The position numbers were made by a program, and so were the translations under genes. Positions 57,864 through 64,000 of a stretch of DNA of 64,000 nt are shown one piece after another; position 1 is the stretch's first letter; each line of letters opens with the position of its first letter. The DNA comes from Candidatus Poribacteria bacterium (GTDB lineage Bacteria; Poribacteria; WGA-4E; PCPOR2b): assembly GCA_003635265.1 (NCBI GenBank), contig PYIZ01000040.1, positions 1-64,000 on the forward strand, given 5' to 3'. Below the pieces are notes generated by a model. That model was not told where the DNA came from. It made no database searches and saw only the letters and a program-made list of their open reading frames with translations.

Positions 57864-58409
57864 CTAAACAATCCCCCTGCGGAGTTTACGATGCTCTTCC
57901 GGCGGTGCACCGTTTTTAAGCCAATCGAGGGGCTCCTCTTCTTCGTTATATTCAGGATTCACCCAGATGATGTCTCGGATTTCACGAACATGCCGAGTGG
58001 CTCGGGCGAAAAGTTCCCGGATGGATCTATCGAGCGAAATAATGGTTTGATCGGTTTTCAGTGCTGCTTCAAGAAGGTGAAAATCGTCCCACATCTCTTT
58101 ACGCTCTTTGTCGCTGATTGCTGTCCCTTCGATTTTGTTGCACAATGCTTGGTTCTCGGGGGATCGATCATAATAAAATCTCTTTTTAGCAATCATTGTT
58201 GCCAGCCATGTAGCTGAAAATTCCGATTGATATTCGTCCCATTCCTTGGAAAGATCTGGTGTCATCACGACATGATGTGGGCACTCATCCCGAAAGGTTT
58301 CAAAAAATTCGGTGCAGTTGATTGATACTAAAGCCGTTGCCTCTTCGCCACCAGCAGCACTAGCAACTGATGTGTCCACAACAAGCCTCTTAAAAGTCCT
58401 TGACTGCAT
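57864..58409 (-). CDS. PIN-like nuclease, partner of the AAA ATPase
   Basis: The 181-residue protein starts with a PIN-type strand LVVDTSVAS carrying D12, and contains later acidic residues (EMWDDFHLLEAAL with D108/D109 and E114; ISLDRS with D127) as in the metal-binding site of PIN ribonucleases. No antitoxin gene of the VapB type adjoins. Instead the upstream ATPase stop codon TAA and the ATG of this gene are separated by a single nucleotide, so the two are translationally coupled. I infer that the ATPase controls a nuclease effector, as in anti-phage or toxin-antitoxin-like systems. Confidence 0.65.
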   Translation of the reverse strand: MQSRTFKRLVVDTSVASAAGGEEATALVSINCTEFFETFRDECPHHVVMTPDLSKEWDEYQSEFSATWLATMIAKKRFYYDRSPENQALCNKIEGTAISDKERKEMWDDFHLLEAALKTDQTIISLDRSIRELFARATRHVREIRDIIWVNPEYNEEEEPLDWLKNGAPPEEHRKLRRGIV

Positions 58410-58410
58410 A

Positions 58411-59706
58411 TTATGCTCTTTCAGCCAGACGTAATCGAGATGCCTTTATATAATGGCTCTGTGCCTTCAGATTAACATCACCAAAGTCTTCGGGCCAATC
58501 CCCATAAGCACCCACCTCATCCAAATCTTCGGTATCAATTTTGGTAGCACCATTTTCACCTTGTGTGAACCAATGCAGCTTCACCAACTCCGGTGAGAGA
58601 TCTCCTTCGGCAACAAGCGTTTGAATCCCTAGAAGCAGCAACGAACTATGTGTTTCCACAACGACCCGAACGTGACGCTCCGCCGCCGCTGCTAACACTT
58701 GCGCTAATGCGCTCTGTGAGCGGGGGTGGAGGTGCAGCTCTGGCTGTTCAAGATAGACCAACTGTCCCGGTTCCGCGACAATCAGGGCAACTAAAACAGG
58801 CAAGACTTGGGATACACCGAATCCCACATCGGCGATACTGACCATATCCGTTTCGTCCGTTTGTTCCTCACGGAGGCGACCGACTTGAAGTTCGATACGG
58901 GTGTCATCAATTTTTTTAGTGCCGACCTGCCCTGTCAGTCCAAGAGTATGAAGAGTATCGGCTAACGTTTTCAAACGGGGATCTGTCCTTTCCTGCCATC
59001 CGTGAATGATACTCGCAACGTAATGTTCAAATATGCCAGGATACCGGGGACCAATGCTGGTTAGTTTGTGGATGCGTTCTAGATTATCGCGTAATCTGGG
59101 GAGGTGAATACTGTCCAAAATGTTGGACTCAAGGTTAGTGGTAAGGTCGAAGGGTTTATAATCATCTGGAGACTCAAAGTCCAAAAAACACCGTGAACGT
59201 ATCACACCATTAACACCTAGAATATCGAGAAACGGGTCTTGGTCAACCAGCGACTTAATTTCTTCAGGCGACATCTCAGGATACAAGGTAAAACGATCGG
59301 GAGGCAATGATTGATCTGCCTCTAGTTGTCTCTCGGTTGCCATTTCAACAAGTTCAATCCCGTTCTGGCCCTGTTTGAAGGTCGTCTTCACAGAATAAGA
59401 AAAATCATCACCAAGCGTCTCAATCCGGATCTGAAAGACCTCCGCCCTTTCTTCGCTGGTTAACTTGGACAAAAATTGCTCTGCTGAAGTAAACTGAATG
59501 TTTGGTCCATCAAACAGCAATGGTCCCGGATCGTATGGTGCCTCCAGTGTCTGTTTAAGCATCAAAAGCGGTTGCATGATACTCGATTTTCCGGAACTAT
59601 TCGCACCGGCAAGAATCGTCAACGGACGAATATCAATTGTGCGCTCTTTCGCTATTGACTTGAAACCACGTACAGCTATCTTAGTGAACCCTTCAATCTT
59701 TTTCAT
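58411..59706 (-). CDS. OLD-like AAA (DUF3696-type) ATPase
   Basis: The 431-residue protein has an N-terminal AVRGFKSI strand and Walker A GANSSGKSS (34-42), typical of SMC/OLD/RecF-like ATPases, and a C-terminal LVYLEQPELHLHPRSQ (Walker B with catalytic Glu and D-loop) followed by VVVETHSSLLLLG (sensor). The middle is a variable insert. There is no TOPRIM domain, unlike OLD nucleases or GajA. It is coupled to the PIN-like gene directly downstream. GAGGAG lies about 12 nt upstream of the ATG. The pair looks like a sensor-effector module. Confidence 0.75.
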   Translation of the reverse strand: MKKIEGFTKIAVRGFKSIAKERTIDIRPLTILAGANSSGKSSIMQPLLMLKQTLEAPYDPGPLLFDGPNIQFTSAEQFLSKLTSEERAEVFQIRIETLGDDFSYSVKTTFKQGQNGIELVEMATERQLEADQSLPPDRFTLYPEMSPEEIKSLVDQDPFLDILGVNGVIRSRCFLDFESPDDYKPFDLTTNLESNILDSIHLPRLRDNLERIHKLTSIGPRYPGIFEHYVASIIHGWQERTDPRLKTLADTLHTLGLTGQVGTKKIDDTRIELQVGRLREEQTDETDMVSIADVGFGVSQVLPVLVALIVAEPGQLVYLEQPELHLHPRSQSALAQVLAAAAERHVRVVVETHSSLLLLGIQTLVAEGDLSPELVKLHWFTQGENGATKIDTEDLDEVGAYGDWPEDFGDVNLKAQSHYIKASRLRLAERA

Positions 59707-60266
59707 ACGAATCGTTATCTCCTCGATTGTCTTTTTGGAATCCGCGTTTCGTTCATGGTTGTAAGCATGGGAAAGAAACCTGAAAAAATCTGGTTTAATT
59801 TTCCTATTCTGCTAAAATTACTCTGAAACTATAAATCTGTCGAAATTATTTAACTCACATTCTGCCCCTCTGATTGCAGATTTGAGCATTTATTTCTCAA
59901 ATTCGCATGAATCTACATTGAGCAGGGTCATTTGGGACGTGGGTTTATTCTCAAAATATCAGAACATGCTAAAACAAAAACGGAATATCAATTCAACAAC
60001 GAAGATTTGTATTTATTACTGTTCGCATCATGCTAAGAATAAAGCAATCGCAAATTATAGCATTGATTATAGTATATCCTCCTTTTGACCGCAAGCCTTT
60101 TTCACCCTTAGATCAGTGATGCACTTAACAGTTTTTAATTTTGCATTCGCAGCGTAACAATGGTAAAATAAGCAATTATGGAAGTCTCGATTTGTCGATA
60201 GATTAGTGGGAATACCATAGAAAGCAACTCACACCAGATACACCATTCGATAGGAACGAAAAATCG
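59707..60266. other. AT-rich intergenic stretch between divergent conflict genes
   Basis: The only open frame longer than 60 codons is AT-driven and has no ribosome binding site. The sequence is more AT-rich than its surroundings. It should hold the promoters of both the ATPase operon and the TPR gene; only the latter is recognisable. Confidence 0.45.
60141..60169 (+). promoter_or_regulatory. Promoter of the TPR-GreAB-C-PIN gene
   Basis: TTGCAT (60141-60146) and TAAAAT (60164-60169) are 17 nt apart, about 98 nt before the start codon. Confidence 0.55.
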
Positions 60267-63200
60267 ATGACAATACTCGAATTAGTGTTTGCCGCTTATA
60301 AGGTAGCTGGGGGAATCGCCTCAATTATCGGTGGGATTGATTTTGCACTGAGGCGCTTTAGTAAAAGTACCGCAGAGGATTTGTTCAAGAAATCTTTTAT
60401 TGATGCAGTTAAGCAAAGTGCACCCAAGCTCGCCCATTTCACTGAGAATCAGGATCCAAAAACAGTAAGCGTAGACACCAATACACTTGATGATGTAATT
60501 ACTTCACTCAAAGATATTAATATCGCCACGCTAACATCGCTAGAAGAAGACGAAAAACTCATAAAAATCACTGCTCTCTTTCATAAATGTATCATTCTGC
60601 CCGGCCACCAATTGACGACAGAAGACCTTGAGCGCGAAATCCAGCCTGTTCTTGAAAAAACTATTGCTAATTTCTACAGTCGATTACCGCTTAATCAAGA
60701 GGCGTCCAATCAGATTGAACTTGAAATGATGAAAGCCCAATTGAAAAGTCAGACACGTTTAATCGAAAATACCCAAGCCATTAAAAATGATACCGACAAA
60801 ATTAGGGAAATGACCGAAGCAACCCATGATGCAGTCCTAGGATCGGAGGCAAGTCTTACTGATGCTTCAAATAGATACCTCAATGTAAGTATCGCCGATA
60901 TAGTTGCAAAAGAACACCAATTTGAAATTGACAATGCACGAGATCTACTCAAGAAAAGTAACCCTCAATCTGCTCTCGAACTATTAGAAAGCCTAAAGCA
61001 ACGTATCTGGACAGACGCTTCACCGATTGTCAGGTTTCGCCTTTTGACAAATATGGCAGCAGCTGAACTCATTCTCAACAAGGAACAGGAAGCGGCTAGG
61101 TTGCTGCTCGAAGCATTTCAATATAATCGTGAGGACGAAATTGCCCTTTCTAATCGTGCTGCTGCCCATTTCTTACTAGGGGATACTGATGAGGCTGAAG
61201 CCTATGTGCAAAAGACATTAGAACAGAATCCAGCAAATACAGATGCTTACCTTATCCTTATTCAGATTTCCACAGATGAAGAAACGCTTGAAGAGATAAT
61301 TGCTAAGGTTCCGGAATATTTGCGGCAGAACCCACAAATTGCCTATGCAATCAGCGAAATTGCGAGACAACGCCGACATTTTGAAGAAGCGAGAAGGTGG
61401 GGCGAAATTATGGTGGAGCATGAACAAGAAGACATTCCTGACCCCAAAGCTGCTTTGGCAACTGTCTTGGTTGAGCAGGTGTTGAAGGACGATCTTGCTG
61501 TGTTGACCAAGCAGCTTAACGACGTTCAAGAAGAACAATTAAGACGAGCAATTGAACTTTTCACGGAGGCATGGGATTGCGTTGCCAACACTGAATTACG
61601 CACCCTACGGACAGGTTGGATTATCAACAGAGGCACAGCATATTGCCATCTTGGTGTGTCACAAGAGGCAATAAAAGACTTTGACACAGCCTTGGAAATC
61701 GAGCCATCACACCCCGTTCCGCTAAAAAATCGGGCGATATTAGCCTTTGAACAAGGGGACAACAAAAGCGCCATTGAATTTTTGGAGCAAATCCAGCCTA
61801 ATCCAGAAATCCCTGAAATTCCAATCTTACTTGCCGATATCCTTCGGGCGGATAAACAATTCAATAAAGCTATCACGATACTCAATGATTTTTTGATGAC
61901 GGACTCATCTTTGGAACTACAAGAAGACGCGAATCGTTTACTCATTAACACTTACATTGCTGATGGACGTTTTAAGGAGGCGCAACAAATTTCTACAGCC
62001 ATGCGGGAATCATCTCCAACAAACATATTGGCCCTTATTGATGCGGCTCGGATTTCCAAAGCAACTGGCGAGACCGATGAAGCACTGTCTCTGCTCAAAG
62101 AAGCATACGACTATGCTAAAAATAGCGATACATTCAAGGAAATTGTGGAATTAGCTGATGAACTCTATATTTATAAACAATTTAAAGAAGCAGCAACGCT
62201 TTACGAAAAATTTGCCAATACGAGTCTAAACTCACAGTTAACACAAAGTTTGCTATACAGCTACTATCACTCAGGCGAAAGAGAAAAGACGCTTGCGATT
62301 TGCCAATCCCTTCGCGAGACATCTGGTCCGCTTAAAAACATATCCAAGATGGAGTTTTTTATTTACAACGAAATCGGCGATATGAATCAGGCCCGAGCAG
62401 TGTGTGAGGTATATATAAACGCATTTCCAGATGACATTGAGATGCAAATACATCTTGCTGTCGTGCACTCCCGGTCCAATAAACTTGAAGAAGTTGATCG
62501 CTTGTTAGAAAGATCCTTTGACTTGGAAAATCTTTCCCTGCGATCTTGCCTTGACCTTGTCTACTTGTATCGAATCAGATCTAAACCGGAAAAAGCATTA
62601 GACATCATGTACGAGACCCGGAGAATGCATTATGATGATCCCGAGGCTCACTTGAAATACGTCGGCTTGTTTTATACAGTCACAGAACAAGTGGGTGAGT
62701 TATTACACACCACTCAAGTTCAGCCCGGAACGGCGGTATGCCTTGAAAGTTCCGGTGAGACCTACTGGTATGTCATCGAAGAACGTGAAGATACGGATGT
62801 CACACGTAAAGAACTTTATGTCGAGGAAGATCGGGCTAAGCGGTTACTTGGTAAAGTTGTAAATGACGAGATATGTATTCGACAAACTCCGTTTGGTCCG
62901 GAGATTGGAAAAATTACTGATATTAAAAGTAAATATATTTATGCTTTCCAAGAGAGTTTTCGGGCGTTTCCCAAAATGTTTCCGGATACTCCAGGATTAT
63001 GGTCAATCAAACTAGATGACTCTCACGAAACGGGTGATTCAGCGAAATTTCAACCGCTATTCGACTTTATTAACCGGCAACACGAAGCCTCTCTTCAGAT
63101 TGAAGAAATGTATAAGGAAAACCCGCTCCCAATTGGTGCTTTTCCAAATCTGACAGGTAGTAATGTTATAGATACATGGATGTTTCTCATGAGCAAACCT

Positions 63201-64000
63201 GACTTGGGTGTTCGGTGTAGTACGGGAGATCTCGAAGAAAAGAGACAAGCACTCGCCCTACTTGGGAGGCATCAAGTTAGACTCGTCGTGGATCTCATCT
63301 CGCTCATGACCATACATAGTATAGGAGCCGCTGATGCTGTTATCAAAGCTTTTGGAAAACTTGGTATTGCACAATTAACCATTGACGGACTTCAGGATAT
63401 CATCAATGAAAGAGAAGCAATGTCGTTGAAACGGGAGGGTATGAGTGTTGGAAAGCAAGGGGACCAATATGTGAGGATCCCCATCAACCCCGAATACGTT
63501 AGGCAGGAGGTAGAATATCTGAAAAACATTATCAAATGGACTAGAGAAAATTGCGAAGTTCATCCATGCACCGCCGCACTAGAGATGAACAAACTACGCA
63601 AGCAGGAGTTGGATAACGCGCTTCAACCGTTTTTTATAGATACCCTTCTTATCGCAAGTCAGCCGGGGCATCTGCTCCTTTCGGATGACGAACCCCTCAG
63701 ATCTTACGCAAAAACCAATTTCAATATTGACGCGGGAACAAACTTTCACATTGATGGTGTCTGGACACAGATTGTACTGGAGCATTGCGTCAACAAAAAT
63801 TTCCTTGATAAATTCGAGTATGATGAGATGACAATCAAATTGGTCAGTGCTCACTACTATCAAACGGATTTCGATGCGGATTTGTTAATCCAAACGGCAA
63901 AAGAGTCGGATTGGAATCCTTCTGAACGTTACAATATTTTAATACAAACACTTGGGCACCAAAGAACAAACGCATTGTCGGCATTGGACATCGCAGTTGA
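60267..64000 (+). CDS. TPR - GreA/B C-terminal - PIN conflict protein, 3' end beyond the window
   Basis: An open frame of 1,244 codons starts at the ATG 60267 (AGGAA upstream) and leaves the window without a stop. Residues 1-210 form a hydrophobic start (ELVFAAYKVAGGIASIIGG) and a helical region with a coiled coil. Residues of about 215-800 are TPR-like repeats. Residues 815-900 match the GreA/GreB C-terminal domain (QPGTAVCLESSG, RLLGKVVNDEICIRQTPFG, GKITDI). Residues 1005-1150 form a PIN domain with D1009 (VVDLISLM) and D1140-D1141 (LLSDDEPLRSY). This order is that of the TPR-GreAB-C-PIN proteins described in NTP-dependent conflict systems. I infer a sensor that triggers RNA cleavage, perhaps near RNA polymerase. 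Confidence 0.7.
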   Translation, partial: MTILELVFAAYKVAGGIASIIGGIDFALRRFSKSTAEDLFKKSFIDAVKQSAPKLAHFTENQDPKTVSVDTNTLDDVITSLKDINIATLTSLEEDEKLIKITALFHKCIILPGHQLTTEDLEREIQPVLEKTIANFYSRLPLNQEASNQIELEMMKAQLKSQTRLIENTQAIKNDTDKIREMTEATHDAVLGSEASLTDASNRYLNVSIADIVAKEHQFEIDNARDLLKKSNPQSALELLESLKQRIWTDASPIVRFRLLTNMAAAELILNKEQEAARLLLEAFQYNREDEIALSNRAAAHFLLGDTDEAEAYVQKTLEQNPANTDAYLILIQISTDEETLEEIIAKVPEYLRQNPQIAYAISEIARQRRHFEEARRWGEIMVEHEQEDIPDPKAALATVLVEQVLKDDLAVLTKQLNDVQEEQLRRAIELFTEAWDCVANTELRTLRTGWIINRGTAYCHLGVSQEAIKDFDTALEIEPSHPVPLKNRAILAFEQGDNKSAIEFLEQIQPNPEIPEIPILLADILRADKQFNKAITILNDFLMTDSSLELQEDANRLLINTYIADGRFKEAQQISTAMRESSPTNILALIDAARISKATGETDEALSLLKEAYDYAKNSDTFKEIVELADELYIYKQFKEAATLYEKFANTSLNSQLTQSLLYSYYHSGEREKTLAICQSLRETSGPLKNISKMEFFIYNEIGDMNQARAVCEVYINAFPDDIEMQIHLAVVHSRSNKLEEVDRLLERSFDLENLSLRSCLDLVYLYRIRSKPEKALDIMYETRRMHYDDPEAHLKYVGLFYTVTEQVGELLHTTQVQPGTAVCLESSGETYWYVIEEREDTDVTRKELYVEEDRAKRLLGKVVNDEICIRQTPFGPEIGKITDIKSKYIYAFQESFRAFPKMFPDTPGLWSIKLDDSHETGDSAKFQPLFDFINRQHEASLQIEEMYKENPLPIGAFPNLTGSNVIDTWMFLMSKPDLGVRCSTGDLEEKRQALALLGRHQVRLVVDLISLMTIHSIGAADAVIKAFGKLGIAQLTIDGLQDIINEREAMSLKREGMSVGKQGDQYVRIPINPEYVRQEVEYLKNIIKWTRENCEVHPCTAALEMNKLRKQELDNALQPFFIDTLLIASQPGHLLLSDDEPLRSYAKTNFNIDAGTNFHIDGVWTQIVLEHCVNKNFLDKFEYDEMTIKLVSAHYYQTDFDADLLIQTAKESDWNPSERYNILIQTLGHQRTNALSALDIAV

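Noticed and set aside
59882..60088. Open frame of 68 codons in the AT-rich gap
   Set aside because: AT-driven composition, no ribosome binding site, low-complexity product.
1..64000. CRISPR arrays, tRNA and rRNA genes, prophage structural genes, insertion sequences with transposase
   Set aside because: Looked for on both strands; no regularly spaced repeats, tRNA TψC-like motifs, rRNA landmarks, phage genes or transposase frames were recognised.

Overview
The window looks like a chromosomal segment of a Gram-negative-type bacterium of roughly 50% G+C. Its mix of two phytanoyl-CoA dioxygenase-like genes, sialidase-like (BNR) proteins, RraA-like protein, aldo/keto reductases, Gfo/Idh/MocA and Ldh-family oxidoreductases, neutral-ceramidase-like protein and WD40-like lipoprotein resembles what is known from Candidatus Poribacteria (sponge-associated or pelagic) and related planctomycete-like lineages. 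This assignment rests on gene content only; no rRNA or tRNA gene was seen.

Layout. (1) 1-3425: a truncated TonB-like gene behind a very long structured leader, and a lipoprotein with a TolB-like propeller. (2) 3462-10316: a minus-strand operon RraA-like / BNR / glycosidase-like TIM barrel / BNR, then a plus-strand propeller glycosidase-like gene preceded by a MITE-like element and a second structured leader. (3) 10428-18200: oxidoreductases, BtpA-family protein, duplicated DUF5069-like protein, MoaB, a tiny diheme cytochrome, a tandem PurS-like protein and a MATE exporter. (4) 18513-40022: housekeeping core with nrdR-nrdJ (promoter plus NrdR boxes), TauE/SafE permease with a new 46-residue membrane protein, an EF-G-like GTPase, queG-smc, and rpoB-rpoC standing apart from the usual ribosomal protein genes. 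(5) 40074-57059: mostly minus-strand catabolic genes (HAD phosphatase, dehydrogenases, epimerase, PhyH proteins, aldo/keto reductase, ceramidase-like, second TIM-barrel glycosidase-like) and one ABC exporter. Two start codons here are preceded by copies of a covarying palindromic repeat. (6) 57195-64000: an accessory island that looks like biological conflict machinery: a DprA/SLOG-like protein, an OLD-like AAA ATPase coupled to a PIN-like nuclease, and a giant (over 1,244 residues) TPR - GreA/B C-terminal - PIN protein that runs off the end of the window.

How the genes work together. The left and middle catabolic blocks suggest uptake and oxidation of complex glycans and sugar acids or lipid-like substrates. 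The nrdR-nrdJ unit ties ribonucleotide reduction to NrdR control and to adenosylcobalamin. The right end is the most novel part: two separate predicted PIN ribonucleases, one under an ATPase sensor and one under a TPR sensor carrying an RNA-polymerase-secondary-channel-type domain, lie back to back.
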